Counted from the stretch's first letter, positions 32,321-44,291 are shown. The stretch: 64,000 bases of DNA from Ascoidea asiatica (GCA_001600695.1 BCKQ01000013.1:248001-312000), one strand, 5' to 3'. Numbers and translations are program-made. The notes: generated from the sequence alone by a model not told the origin.

Positions 32321-35300
32321 ATGGGTTCTCTAACAAAAATCTTTCATAAAAAAGATAAAGATAAATTAAAAGAAAAAAAATTAAATGAAAAAGAAAAAAG
32401 TGAATCAAGAAGAAAATTCTCAATTTCTTCAAGAAGAAGACCTTCAATAACTCCTTCTTCATCTTCAACTATTTTATCTTCAGTCAATCAATCTTCTTCA
32501 TCTTCAATTAAATCCCCTACAACTACATCTCCTTCAAATAATATCATTAATTCAACTAATATAAATCCAAACAATATCAAACCCCTGCGAAAAGCTTCAA
32601 CTCATCCTTCAATTATCAATACTACTAATATCAATAATAAAATCAATGCTAACCTCAACGGTAACAGTAACAGTAACAGTAATATTAGTAGAATCAATGG
32701 AAATACAAATGGTAACATCAATGGTAATGTCAATGGAAATACAAATGGAAATATTATAAATCATTCTCCTTCCAAATCTTACTCGAATATAAGTTCATTA
32801 AATAATACTCCAATAAATCATTCTTCAAATCGTTCTAGTTCTTTTTCTTCAAATTTCAGACCAAATGATTTAAATTTAAAACATTCTCATTCAATTTCTC
32901 TTTCAAATTTAGACAAAAATAATTTACGTCAAAATCTCTTATCAAATAATAATAATAATAACAGTAATAATAATGGACCTTCAATTCATCGTCCAAGCGC
33001 CCTTTCAAATGAATTGGTTTCAAAAAATTTTCTTTTCAACAACAATAATAATAATAATAATAATAATAACATCAATAATGATAATAATGATCATGATACA
33101 GTTAATTTAATGGGATCTTTAGTTAGAAATAGAACTTCTCCAAATACTTTACCTTCAATGGCAAGTTTTAATAATAATAGTAACACTTTCAGTAATCTGC
33201 CCCATTCAAGATCTCCTTCAATTGGTTTACCTTCGGTTGAATCTTATCAAATTAAAAATACTACTAATCATAATAATCCAAGAAATAGTACTTTAAGGGG
33301 TTCTTTTTATTCTTATCAAAGTTCAATATCAAATTCAATCTTAACAAATCAAAAAAGTCCTTCTTTTTATTTAGATAGTTCAAATTCAAATTCAAATGAT
33401 AAGACTTCTCCAACTTTACCATTACCAATTCAAATTCCAAATGATCATTTACCTTTAAACTTTAAACAAAAATTCAATGATTTAACTGATGAATATCAAT
33501 TTCCAAACAATAGTATTTTAGATTCAAAGTCTTTAGGTGAAGGTGCAAGTGCAATTGTTAAAATTATCATAAATAAAAAAAATAAAAGATCTTTTGCTTT
33601 GAAAAAATTTATATTATTTAATCATGAATCTCCTGATCATTTTTATAAAAGATGTTCAAAAGAATATATTATTGCCCATTTAGCTTCAAATAATAAACAT
33701 ATAGTTTCTACTATTTCTTTAATTGCTATACATTCTTCAACTCAAATTAAAAGAGGTTGGGGTTTTGTTTTAGAATTATGTAAAGGTGGTGATTTATATA
33801 ATTTAATTATGAAACCAGGTTTTGCAAATCAAAAACCTGAATATAAATTTTGTCTTTTTAAACAAGTTGCTTTAGGTTTAAAATATTTACATGCTTTAGA
33901 TATAGTTCATAAAGATTTAAAACCTGAAAATATTTTAATTGGTGCAAATGGAATTTGTAAAATTACTGATTTTGGTATATCTGAATTTGGCCATGAAATT
34001 CCTGGTGATTTTTCGTCTCAAATAAGATTATCTCAATCATTTGTTGGTTCTCCTCCTTATTATCCTCCTGAAGTTTTAGCATTCAAAGGGTATAAACCTA
34101 GAAAAATGTCAATTAATAATTCTCGTCCACAACCCAAAAAATATGACTCTTTTAAAATGGATTGTTGGTCACTTGGTGTTATACTTTTTACAATGATGGG
34201 TAGAAATTTACCTTTCACTAATCCGGATATGAGTGATGCAAATTATCAAGATTATGTATCTTCTTTAAAAGATTTTACTAGAATAAATAAAAAATTCAAA
34301 GGTTCACCAAATGTGAAGGGTCCGGGTATTGATTATAAATTTGGTAAAATATTCCATGATACTGGAGCTTCAAGAGTTGGATGGAGATTAGTTGATCCAA
34401 ATCCAGAAGAGCGTATGAATCTAAATCAACTTTTCGAAGATAATTGGTTCATAAATTTAGAAATGTGCTGTGGTGAAAATGATAATCAATATGATAGAAC
34501 ATGTTGTGTAATTGATAATGAAAAGATAGTATTAGAAGATGATATAGGTAATTTCGGCGCAGAAATACATTATGATCCAATTAGAAATCATTTCAGTCAA
34601 ATAAAAGAAATTGAAGAAAAAGAGAAAGCTGAAAAAGAGGCCATACAATCTAGTCAAATGTCATTAAGATCTGCTAATTCTACTTCAATGCTTGATATTC
34701 ATAGTTCATTAATAACTCCTAATAATTCCAGCACAAAATTATCTCAAGAAAATTTAGTCAAAAATATTAAAATACCTTCCATAAATTCAAAATTCGTGGA
34801 AATGCAAGGAATTTCATCAATAACACCTCCGTCACCTTCTGTTAGTGCATCTAGTGTCGGAGCTCCATTGTCAGCAGTTATAGAAGAGGATAAAGAAGAT
34901 AAAGAAGATACTGATTCCAAATTGCCCGAGTCTCCTAAACTGAGCAATGGATCTTTTACTTCAAAAAATGGAGGGGTAAAAATGAAAAGTTCAAGTAGTA
35001 ATAGCTTTGATAAACAAAAATTGGCTATACCAGAGCATATTACTGAAATGGTAAGCGAAGAAGAGGAAAAGGAAACTAATAGTAATAGTAATAGCATTGC
35101 TGAAAGAGCTGTGGAAAATAAAGGCGATTGTGATTGTAAAAGTAATTCTGATACTGGTAAAGAATCTCTAAGTTCTAGTTTAAGTTTTACTGCTCCACAA
35201 AGGTTCAATCCTGCTTCCAATTTATTAAATAATACAGCTAAGAAAACTACAACCCCTTCTCGTTCTTCTTCGATGATGATTCCTGATGATATCATTAAGA

Positions 35301-35623
35301 ATGTTCCAGCTCATATTGCAGCACATAAAGTGATACCGAGTAACAAAGTTTCAGTTCAATCATTGGCTTCTAAAATGGTAGTTGCACCTGCTCACCCTTC
35401 TTCAAATGGTGATTCTCTTCTTCATACTTCAGATAGTTTGCTTTCAATGTCATTAAGTAATGAGAAACTTAATGATCAAGCAAGCTCTGTAAGCTCTTAT
35501 CAATTTGCTCAAAATAAGTCATGTAAATCTAAATTTTGCAAAGGAAGAATAAGAAGACATAATCATACCGATATTGTAAGTACTTCTTCTTTGGGTGGAT
35601 ATTCTTTACATGGTAAACGTTGA
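32321..35623 (+). CDS. Ser/Thr protein kinase of the fungal Npr1/Hal5 family
   Basis: The 1100-residue protein has a basic, Ser/Asn-rich N-terminus (1-395), a kinase domain (about 400-712) and a Ser-rich tail. The kinase core is intact: GEGASAIVKI (glycine loop), ALKKF (ATP Lys near 427), HKDLKPEN (catalytic loop; the Arg of HRD is Lys), ITDFG, and GSPPYYPPE. The late segment DTGASRVGWRLVDPNPEERM with ..LFEDNWF is characteristic of the Hal4/Hal5/Npr1/Ptk group, which regulates plasma-membrane transporters and ion homeostasis. The particular paralogue is not clear. The activation region carries an insert (KGYKPRKMSINN... before KMDCWSLG). Confidence 0.85.
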   Translation: MGSLTKIFHKKDKDKLKEKKLNEKEKSESRRKFSISSRRRPSITPSSSSTILSSVNQSSSSSIKSPTTTSPSNNIINSTNINPNNIKPLRKASTHPSIINTTNINNKINANLNGNSNSNSNISRINGNTNGNINGNVNGNTNGNIINHSPSKSYSNISSLNNTPINHSSNRSSSFSSNFRPNDLNLKHSHSISLSNLDKNNLRQNLLSNNNNNNSNNNGPSIHRPSALSNELVSKNFLFNNNNNNNNNNNINNDNNDHDTVNLMGSLVRNRTSPNTLPSMASFNNNSNTFSNLPHSRSPSIGLPSVESYQIKNTTNHNNPRNSTLRGSFYSYQSSISNSILTNQKSPSFYLDSSNSNSNDKTSPTLPLPIQIPNDHLPLNFKQKFNDLTDEYQFPNNSILDSKSLGEGASAIVKIIINKKNKRSFALKKFILFNHESPDHFYKRCSKEYIIAHLASNNKHIVSTISLIAIHSSTQIKRGWGFVLELCKGGDLYNLIMKPGFANQKPEYKFCLFKQVALGLKYLHALDIVHKDLKPENILIGANGICKITDFGISEFGHEIPGDFSSQIRLSQSFVGSPPYYPPEVLAFKGYKPRKMSINNSRPQPKKYDSFKMDCWSLGVILFTMMGRNLPFTNPDMSDANYQDYVSSLKDFTRINKKFKGSPNVKGPGIDYKFGKIFHDTGASRVGWRLVDPNPEERMNLNQLFEDNWFINLEMCCGENDNQYDRTCCVIDNEKIVLEDDIGNFGAEIHYDPIRNHFSQIKEIEEKEKAEKEAIQSSQMSLRSANSTSMLDIHSSLITPNNSSTKLSQENLVKNIKIPSINSKFVEMQGISSITPPSPSVSASSVGAPLSAVIEEDKEDKEDTDSKLPESPKLSNGSFTSKNGGVKMKSSSSNSFDKQKLAIPEHITEMVSEEEEKETNSNSNSIAERAVENKGDCDCKSNSDTGKESLSSSLSFTAPQRFNPASNLLNNTAKKTTTPSRSSSMMIPDDIIKNVPAHIAAHKVIPSNKVSVQSLASKMVVAPAHPSSNGDSLLHTSDSLLSMSLSNEKLNDQASSVSSYQFAQNKSCKSKFCKGRIRRHNHTDIVSTSSLGGYSLHGKR

Positions 35624-36204
35624 GATTTTCTGAAGCTTTTTTTATTCAATTTTTTACAAGTTTTTTTCAAAAAATAAATATTAAAAATAGAAAAGTAATT
35701 TAAATAAAAAAAAAAATTATAATATAGAGTGTGTGATATTTTTGTTGGTTTTTCTTTATATGTGTTTATCTTATTCCTTTTTTTTTTTTTTTTTCTCTCT
35801 TTTCCCCCTTTTTCTCGTTTTTGTTTTTCTTTCTTTCTATCTTTTTTTGAGCATAAAATAATGAGATAACTCAAACCTCTTGATGGCATTAATTTTTTTC
35901 AATTCTTCTTAAAATTTTCTTACTTTTGCCATTCTTTTAGTTTTAATTTCTTTCCTTCCATATTCTTTAAATCAATAATAAAAGTCTTGAAATCAAATGC
36001 AGTTTTTTTTGTATATATACAGTATATTATAAAGTAAAACTTTCCTACAATTGTTTAATCCAATAACAAAACTGAAAAATTTTAATAGAAAAATACTTTA
36101 GTATAGTACTATAATAAAAGACACTAATAAAAGATATAAAAAACTAGATAATAGTGAATAAATATTAAATGAAATAAAAAAAGTAATGAAAGCAATTACT
36201 TTTT
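35624..36204. other. Convergent intergenic region
   Basis: T- and A-rich 3' flanks of the kinase and metacaspase genes. A 108-codon antisense frame at 35563 is a low-complexity artefact. Confidence 0.5.
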
Positions 36205-37587
36205 TTAGAAAATAAATTCTATACTAGTGTCAATTGGATGAGAAGAACTTAATTGTGGTTTTTGACTATATTTTCCTTGTAAAACAGCTCTCATATTATT
36301 TAATAAAGATAAATAAGTTTGTTCTTTACCACTATTCATAACTTTAATAAAAGCATAAGACATTGCACCAGTTGCTTCACCATTAATACTTGAATCAGCA
36401 CTAGTTTGATTATCTTTACAACCACTTAAAGAAATTACATCAGCAGGAGAAGTATTTGTCTTTTTTTGTTGTTCAAAAACTTTATCATTATTAAATTTTT
36501 TATAAGCAACATTACCAACAAAACTTAATAATTTAGTTGTATTTAATCTACCACTTGCTAAACTACTTGTAACAGTATCCATTAAACCACTTTGAACTTC
36601 ATCTAAAATATTTGGTTGTTTTATAACACCTTTTGTTGAATACATATAAGGTAAATTAAGCATTGAACCAGAATGACAACAATCAAAAATTGAAGTTAAT
36701 CTACAACCTTTTGGTAAAGGTTTAACAATTAAAGAATGAATATTATGATCAACAATAAAACCATTTTTTTCAAAATCTAATGGATAAATAACTTGAGAAG
36801 TACCATCATATTCTAAACCAGTTTCATCAGGTGTTAAACCACCATGACCAGAATAATGAAAAAATAAAGAATCATTTTCTTTTGCATCTTTTACAAGCCA
36901 TTGCATTGCAGCTTCAATATTTTGTTTTATAGGTATACCTCTTTGATTTGATTGAGTTTCAGTTAAAATTACCATATCATCAGATTTATAACCATAATTA
37001 ATTAAAAATTCTTTCATATTATCAACATCATTTATACAACCTTTTAATTCATTTTTTGAACCCATATAATTAATACCAATTAATAAAGCTTTTTTTCTAC
37101 CATTACAATTTGAATATTTATATTGATAATTTGAAACATTTGAATCAAATTGTTGATCTTGATTTGAGATTCTATTAATTTTATTTGCAGAATGAATTTG
37201 AACATCAGAACCAATATTTTCATTTTGAAATACACTTTGAGAATGAGCTTGTTGTTTAATTTGATTTGGTGAATAACCTTGTGGAACACCAGGAGGTCTT
37301 TGATAAGTTTGTTGAGTATGATTTGAAGAAGTAGTAGTTGTAGAAGAAGTATAAGAAGAATGATGAGTAGATTGTTGTTGATTATAATGAGATGGAGGTG
37401 GACCTGAAGGTCTGGTGTAACCTTCAGAAGAATAACTACTTTGATTAGTATATTGAGAAGGAGGTGGACCAGAAGGTCTAGTATAACCTTCAGAAGAATA
37501 AGTATCTTGATTAGAATATTGAGAAGGAGGTGGACCAGAAGGTCTTTGATATTGATTTCTTCTATAATCTTCACCTGGATAACCCAT
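36205..37587 (-). CDS. Metacaspase Mca1 (Yca1)
   Basis: The 460-residue protein has an N-terminal prion-like part with repeats of the type TYSSEGYTRPSGPPPSQY (about 29-68) followed by Gln/Ser/Thr-rich sequence. The caspase-like C14 domain runs from about 160 (RKKALLIGINYMGS). The catalytic dyad is His248 in YSGHGG and Cys304 in FDCCHSG. It is a Ca-dependent Arg/Lys-specific cysteine protease linked to protein quality control and cell death. The length is close to S. cerevisiae Yca1 (432). Confidence 0.96.
   Translation of the reverse strand: MGYPGEDYRRNQYQRPSGPPPSQYSNQDTYSSEGYTRPSGPPPSQYTNQSSYSSEGYTRPSGPPPSHYNQQQSTHHSSYTSSTTTTSSNHTQQTYQRPPGVPQGYSPNQIKQQAHSQSVFQNENIGSDVQIHSANKINRISNQDQQFDSNVSNYQYKYSNCNGRKKALLIGINYMGSKNELKGCINDVDNMKEFLINYGYKSDDMVILTETQSNQRGIPIKQNIEAAMQWLVKDAKENDSLFFHYSGHGGLTPDETGLEYDGTSQVIYPLDFEKNGFIVDHNIHSLIVKPLPKGCRLTSIFDCCHSGSMLNLPYMYSTKGVIKQPNILDEVQSGLMDTVTSSLASGRLNTTKLLSFVGNVAYKKFNNDKVFEQQKKTNTSPADVISLSGCKDNQTSADSSINGEATGAMSYAFIKVMNSGKEQTYLSLLNNMRAVLQGKYSQKPQLSSSHPIDTSIEFIF
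37400..37560 (-). repeat. In-frame tandem repeat in MCA1 N-terminus
   Basis: Three near-identical units coding for (S/T)xxSSEGYTRPSGPPPSxY follow one another with only minor base changes, so they are recent duplications. Confidence 0.8.
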
Positions 37588-39653
37588 TTTGAAATTGAAA
37601 AATACTTTTACTTTAGTTTTTAGTTAAGATAATTAGATTGATTGAAATCAAGATTTAAATTAAATTCAAATAAGAATTGAATTTGAATTAAAATAGAAAT
37701 TATATTTATAATAGAATATATTTCTTAAATATATAATATTGTAGTCGAGGATATTAATAAATAAGGGGAATTGAATTTTATAAGCCAATATAATCACAAA
37801 TAATTATTATGATTTCTTAAATGGACTCTTTCAATAAATAATAAATAAATATGAAATAATTTAAGCAAGTGTTAACGTCAAATACCCAAAATAAACAATT
37901 ATTTCAAAAACTAAATACCAAATAATATTCTTTTACTTTTTTTTTCAATTGTCAATCGAGAACATTAGTTATTTATTTCAATACTAGCTAAAGTTCTTCA
38001 GTCATTTACATTTTATTCACTTCCTTTGATTAAGTTTTTTTCTTACTTTCTTTCTTTCATTCTTTCTTTCTTCTTATTAAGCTATTTCATTTCATTTCAT
38101 TTCCTCGTTTCATTGCCACTGAGAAATTACCGAAAAAAGAAGCTGCAGAAACAGTCGTTTTGGGTTTTGGTTTTTGCGCTTGAGTTTTTGGGCTTTTTCA
38201 CAGTGGCTTCGCGTGCACCGCCACGAGTGCCACAGTATAAGCATTACCGCCACTTGTATCCGCTAACTCCGAGATAAATCAAGTCACATGATATTTGAGC
38301 GAAACACTGTGCCACTTATTACTATTTTTATATGTGGCTGTGTTTGTGGTGATCCCTTACTTTTGGTCTCGGTGCCAAATGTAAAATTAAAATTGATATT
38401 TTATTACTCAAATATAATAAGAAATGAAGAATGAAACTAATTTAGATTAAAACCAACATTATGAGAATAATATAAATGTTGATGAACATGAGAAAGAGCT
38501 TTCAGTTCTTGATCTACTATACGAGCGAGACAATGGAAAATACCAGTTAGGTGAATAATGTCAAGTTATTTTGCTCACCCTATTATATTAGATAAAAAAT
38601 TAGTGGTGAAATAAAAATATCAAAAAGAGGAATCAGTTATTTTAAATATATGATGACTGAAGATGAAGGAGTTCCTAATGATGCTCCATTCATTGAAAGT
38701 AAGTAAAGATATCTCAAAGATATCTCAAATAAATTTTAGATTTGAATTTTGTGTGTGTAGTTATAGATTGAGTAATAGATTCATAAAATATCTAAAAGTT
38801 AGACAATCCATTTCAAAGGTGAAATAAATTAAGAATCCATTCGCATTTTAATTATCACAAGCTCTGAAATCTTTAAAGAACTTAATAAGTTGATTATTTT
38901 TAAATGGAAATTTAAACAATCAGTAGCGGTGCACAATGCTTGGTAAGAGTTTCCAGATAAATTCAAATAAAGGGTCTTTAAAGAACATTACCGTTAATTG
39001 ATATTAAACGTTAATAAATTTAATGTGAGTTTTTGATTGATTCACTCTATCAAGGGTTGTAATAAGATTGATTTGAGATTAATATATGATTAATATGAGA
39101 TTAATATATGATTAATATGAGATTAATATAGACACGAGATTATTGGAAATATTGTGATTTTCATTTCGTATTTTGAATTTTGGTCAATTCTTCAAAACAA
39201 GTGATTTTAAGCTTAAACTTTCCTTACAGAATTTTTGTTATGAGTTTTACCCCAAAAATGCAAAGAACAATCTCAATTCAAGTCATTCAATATACCACTA
39301 AGGATTAAAACCAGCTTTTAAAAAAGTATTCTTTACCAAATTTCAATACTTTTGAGTATATTTTATTTTCCATATGAAACTAGATTCGAATTTCATCTCA
39401 TTGTTGAGAATAACCTTATCATTAATTTCAATTCATGATTATTTTCTTTGAAATGAAATGCTATAAAAGGGCTTTGAAATCTTCCTTCTCATAAATTAAA
39501 ATATACTTTCTTTTCATAATCATACTCAAATCTAAACTCAAAAAAAAAGTAAATATATAACTTAACCTCTGCAATCCAAAGCCTTCTAATATAATTTTTT
39601 CAAAAAAAAAAAAATATCAAATAAATTAACTTCAATTCTTTCTGTTAATTAAA
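37588..39653. promoter_or_regulatory. Divergent intergenic region between MCA1 and the VIT-VWA locus
   Basis: The 2.07-kb region includes a GC-balanced island (38120-38290) with GTCACATGA (38282-38290), a short exon-like frame at 38650-38706, and a 22-bp tandem repeat (39075-39130). The 83-codon frame at 38026 shows no recognisable domain. Confidence 0.4.
39075..39130. repeat. 22-bp tandem repeat (GAGATTAATATATGATTAATAT)
   Basis: Two exact copies lie at 39075-39096 and 39097-39118, with a 12-bp partial third copy (39119-39130). Confidence 0.9.
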
Positions 39654-42368
39654 ATGCCATTATTTAATAAAAGTTCCTACTTTTTAGAAAAAAATGCTTC
39701 AATTTGTGACCTTGTCTCACTTAAAATTGAATCAAATGTTTTAAATGATTTCTTAGCCAATGTTTCTTTTGAACAGGTTTATAAAATTACTCCAAAAGAT
39801 TATAAAAAAAAAGAAAAAAAAATTGATGATAATAATAATAATAATAACATTTTTAATGAGAACGATTATAATTTCAATTATCCAATCCAAAATTCTTCTT
39901 CAATTTATGCTTTTATTTTCACAATCATAAATTTAGATAAAGATCCTAAATCTAATAAAACAATTCTCAAAGGTAAATGTTTTCCTAAGAAAAAAGCTGA
40001 AAAATTATTTAATTATGTTAAAGAAAATCATAAAGATAAATCAATTGGTTTAACTTATTCAATTTCAAATGATTCATTTCAAATTAGATTATCAAATTTA
40101 CCAGTTAATGCAATTATTAAAATTCAATTAAATTATGATATCAAATTAGATTTTGATACTCAATATAATGCTTATAGGTTCTTTGTACCTTTATCTTTAG
40201 GTAAAAGATATATTTCTTTAAATGATTTAATTTCTGAAAATTCAAATAATCCAAACTTTTTAGATTGCATCAATCAAAAGTCAGTAAATCTAAATTCTGA
40301 TAATCAAGCTTTAACATTAATTACAAATTTCAACAAACCATATAGTAAAGTTGAATGTATTTCAAATCATCATGAAGACTCAAAAGGTTCTATATATTCA
40401 AATACTAAACAAATTATTTATTCAAATGAATCTTTTTCAAAGTTTATGTCTAATAATGTAAATGAAGGATATTCAGATAAATCAAACTCTGAATATGTAC
40501 TTATTTTAAGTAAGGATAATTGTTCAAATTCCAATAATTTAACTATTTTCAATTGCAATTTACCCTCGAATTTCAAAACAATCACTCAATTTCCTTATAA
40601 TAAATGTATCTCTTTGAATCTATGAGTAAATGAACTGATAAATATCTCATCTAATGTTAAAAATAATTCAAAAATTTTTAAAAAAAATATTTATTTCCTA
40701 ATTGATAGATCTGGATCAATGTGGGGTAATCCTATTGCATTATTAAAAGATTCTTTAAAATTATTCTTAGCTTCTTTTCCAAATGATCCAAACATTTCAT
40801 TAAATATAGTTTCATTTGGATCTCGATCCTACCCATTATTCAATGATTCTTCAAAAACAATTGAGAATCAAGAAACTTATAATTTAATCAAAAATTTCAT
40901 TGATTCCATTGATGCTGATCTTGGTGGTACTGAAGTATCTGGCGCTTTAAAAACTACTCACAATTTGATTAAACAAGATTTAAAGTTATTTACAAATATA
41001 AATCCAGAAACTATTGTTGAAAATGAAATAATATTATTAACAGATGGATCAGTATGGAATATTGATTCGATTTTAAATAAAATCAAAGCTTTCAAAGATG
41101 TTCAATTAAATTCAATCAATAAAACTTCAACAGTAAGATATTTTTCATTAGGTGTTGGTAATGGTGTTTCACATGATTTAGTTGATTCAATTTCCAGTAT
41201 TGGTGATGGATATTCTCAATATGTCCAAGAAAAAGAAAGAATGGAAGTAAAAATTATCAAATTATTAACTTCAATTTTAGCATCACCTTTCAAATTTTTT
41301 TCTTTACAAATGAGAAACAATAGAACCAATGAGTATAAAAGTACAAAAAGATTCGGAAGAAGACGAGTTTGTTATGATTGAATTAGAAAATAATTTTAAC
41401 AAAAAATTGAATCTTGAATTTAAAAATAAATCAAGAACAAATAAAGAAATCTCAAATAATTATTTGATTTTACCTTCTAATCCCCAATTATTTTCAGGTA
41501 TCGATAATAATTATTTTTTTTTTTATAATGATGAAAACAAAAGCTTTAATAATTTAAATGAATTCAGTGAATTTAAATTAATATCTGAAAATCCATTCAA
41601 TGATAAAAAAATTGAAATTTCTGGGGAGCTTACTTGAGTGAGTTTTCTAATAAGGAAATTGAATTAGAAGTACCATCTAAATTCGAAGCCATTGCTCTAA
41701 ATTTTAGTCTTGTTTCAAAGTGGACTTCATTATTAGCTGTTGATGAAGTTGAGAAAATTTTCGATGAATTTGAGAGTTTTAATGGTGAAAAAAATGTTTC
41801 ATCCGGTAACATGTTAGGTAATTCTGCTTTTAAAACTGGAAGTTCTCACATTATGTTGTCAAATTGCCCGGTAAGAATTGATCTAAAAACATTAAATAAA
41901 TCTAGTCAAATCTTTGAAGCTTCATCCTTAAAAGGTTGTCAAAATCCAGACCCAATTTCTTTGTCTTCTGTTGATAAAAATTTTGAAGTAGAAGCTTCAA
42001 GTAAAAGTGTCAACGATTCAACTACTTCAATTACAAATGAAGAGTTAGAAGATTTTTCAGGAAGCTATATGGAAGAAAGTAATTTGGAGAAATTGAGTCC
42101 AAAACTAGATATTTCTCTGTTTTCTGATACTGAAAAACTACTTAAAATTATTGAATATCAAAATTTTGACGGTTCTTTTGAAAAATTACCCAAAGAGTTA
42201 TTCGAGGAAATTATTAAGGATTCAGGAAATACAATTGAATATGAGAATTGTGATACTTTAACTTTAACCAAATTGATTGTTAATTACTGCAAAGATAAAT
42301 TGAGTGAATTAGAAAAGATTTGGAAATTAACTATTAGTAAAAGTGAAAAGTATATAGAAAAAAATTAA
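39654..42368 (+). pseudogene. VIT + von Willebrand A domain protein gene, broken by one stop and two frameshifts
   Basis: The reading frame would encode about 905 residues. Segment 39654-40625 holds a VIT domain (YAFIFTIIN, GKCFPKKKA, SNLPVNAIIKIQLNYDIKLD). An in-frame TGA at 40623-40625 precedes, in the same phase, a VWA domain with intact MIDAS motif DRSGSMWG (about 40705-40728) and DGSVWN. A +1-type shift (between 41314 and 41379) leads into a frame ending in TGA at 41635-41637. A -1-type shift (between 41616 and 41635) then restores the first frame, where SKWTSLLAVDE, typical of this family, is found. The sequence between the lesions is still protein-like with normal codon use. Family members are found in many ascomycetes, with unclear function. 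Recent decay, sequencing error or recoding are all possible. Confidence 0.75.
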
Positions 42369-42916
42369 GTAAAAAATTTTGAATAAAATCTTTTTTTTTT
42401 TTTTGTCAAAGATAGAAATAATTACTCTAGCCTTTTTATAATAAAATAATTTAATATGACTAATAAACAAAAAAGTGTTTATTACTACTTCAATTGAATT
42501 CATATAGTTTGAAAATTTTCAACATTTGAGCAGGTTTGATTAAAATCTTACTTCTATTCTTCAATCCAAAGTATTTTATTTAATTGAAAAAACTACAATT
42601 GATATTATCTATGAATATTTACTCAATTTTATATGTTTTTTATTTTTCTGTAATGCTATTGGAAAGAAAGAAAAATTTCAACTAGAGAAAAGTCGAATAT
42701 AAGAAATTGGATATGAGTATAAAGTTATGAGAGTTTTAATATAAAATTTATCATGACTTAGGTTTAATATTATTTTTTTTATAGGTATTAGATATTAAGC
42801 AGCTTTTGTTTATATTAGTAGTTAAGAGCTTAAATAGCTAACGAAAAAGGTATGTAAGTTAAAATGGAGATTAAAGTAGAAATAGTCTAGTTATAATTTG
42901 TGGATAGTATAGGTAA
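42369..42916. other. Convergent intergenic region
   Basis: AT-rich 3' flanks of the VIT-VWA locus and SPO11. Nothing recognisable. Confidence 0.5.
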
Positions 42917-44291
42917 TTAAGAAGGAAGAGAAATATTATTTAATTTAAAATAATTTATAACTTTATCATAAATATAATTATTAATATTTAAAACATCTAA
43001 GTTTTGATAATCTAAAGAGAGACTATTAATATTTTCATTATTTATTTCATTATTTATTTCAATTTTTGTTTCAATTTTTGTTTTAGAAGAAATAACATTC
43101 ATTTCACATTTTTTACCAAAAAACAATTGTCTTTGTAATTCAATTTTTAACAATTTTAATTTATAATTTTTATTTTCATTTAAATTTGATAAATCAATAA
43201 TTAAATTTTTTGCAATGATATAATCTCTTAAAGGTAAATTTAAAAAATTTTTAAAATTTTTAAAATTATAATCAAATATTGAAATACCTAAGAAATTTAT
43301 TGAATTTAAATTTTTAAAATAATTTAAAAAAATATTTATACCATATGGATCAGAATCAAAAAAACTTAAAATTTTTAAATTTTTAAAATTTAATTTTAAT
43401 AAATTTAAAAATTTTAAAGTTAAATTATCTGGATAACCTTTTGCAGTTATTAAAATTGAGAATTTTGTTAAATTTTTAAAATTTATTAAAGTATTAAAAA
43501 TTGATTCTTTTTCTAAGATTATTATACATTTTAAATTTTTTAAATAATTTTTATCAATAATTGAAATTTGAATATTATTTAAATTTGAATTTAATAAAGG
43601 TATTAAAGTTGATAAATTTTTATATATATGAATTGTAGAATTTAGATTTTTATTATTATTATTATTTGTAAATAAATTAATTTTTATTGAATAATTTGTA
43701 AATATTAAACCTTTTTGAGATGGAGAAATACCTAATTGATAAGATTGTAAATTTAAATTTTTATAAATATTTTTAATTATTGAATTTACAATTGATTGAT
43801 TTTTAAATAAATTTACATCTTTATAATAAATATCTCTTAAAGTTAAATTATTTTTATTATTTAATAAAATTAATTTAATTAATTTTAAAATTTTTAAAAA
43901 TTGTAAAAATTTTAAAGAATTTAAATAATTTTCATTTGGAAATTTTAATATTGAATTTGAATAATTATTTAAATTATTATTTAAATTATTATTTAATTTA
44001 TTATTAAATTGAGAAAAATTTCTTTTTTTATTTCTTTTATTAAAATTTTTAAAATGAATTAATAAATAACCATTTGAATTTGATAAAGAAGAATCAATTA
44101 AATTTAATAAATTAATAATTTTCTCAAGTGGTGATTCACTTTTTAATTATTGTTAATATTTTATTCATTAATTGATTGATATAGTGTATGTATTGATAAT
44201 GAATTTGGAAAAATGGTTTAAAATACCCTATTAATGAAGGAGATAAATATATTGATCTTGAATCATTTATTTTTGAATTGAATTGATTCAT
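42917..44291 (-). CDS. Meiotic DNA double-strand-break protein Spo11 (two exons)
   Basis: Reading the minus strand from 44138 to 42917 gives about 406 open codons with no ATG near the N-terminal end. Only Met codons late in the frame exist. The frame contains Spo11/Topo VI-A signatures: LRDIYYKDVNLFKNQ with the catalytic Tyr at its IYY (about 43815-43840), ITAKGYPDNLTLKFL, and the Toprim metal motif FFDSDPYGINIF (about 43330-43365). A 5' exon (44291-44227) with ATG at 44291 codes MNQFNSKINDSRS... and joins in phase through an 88-nt intron (44226-44139). CDS: complement(join(42917..44138,44227..44291)), about 428 residues (398 in S. cerevisiae). Spo11 makes the breaks that start meiotic recombination. 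Confidence 0.85.
44139..44226 (-). other. Predicted SPO11 intron
   Basis: On the minus strand the intron starts GTATTT, has the branch-point-like TATTAAC (one change from TACTAAC) about 13 nt before the end, and ends AAAAAG. The start is the only GT dinucleotide between the ATG and the acceptor. Joining here converts exon phases correctly (Ile-Gly-Glu-Ser-Pro). Confidence 0.7.

Noticed and set aside
34744-35295. 183-codon minus-strand frame
   Set aside because: It is antisense to the kinase gene tail, and its Leu/Ser-rich sequence is the shadow of Ser/Glu codons.
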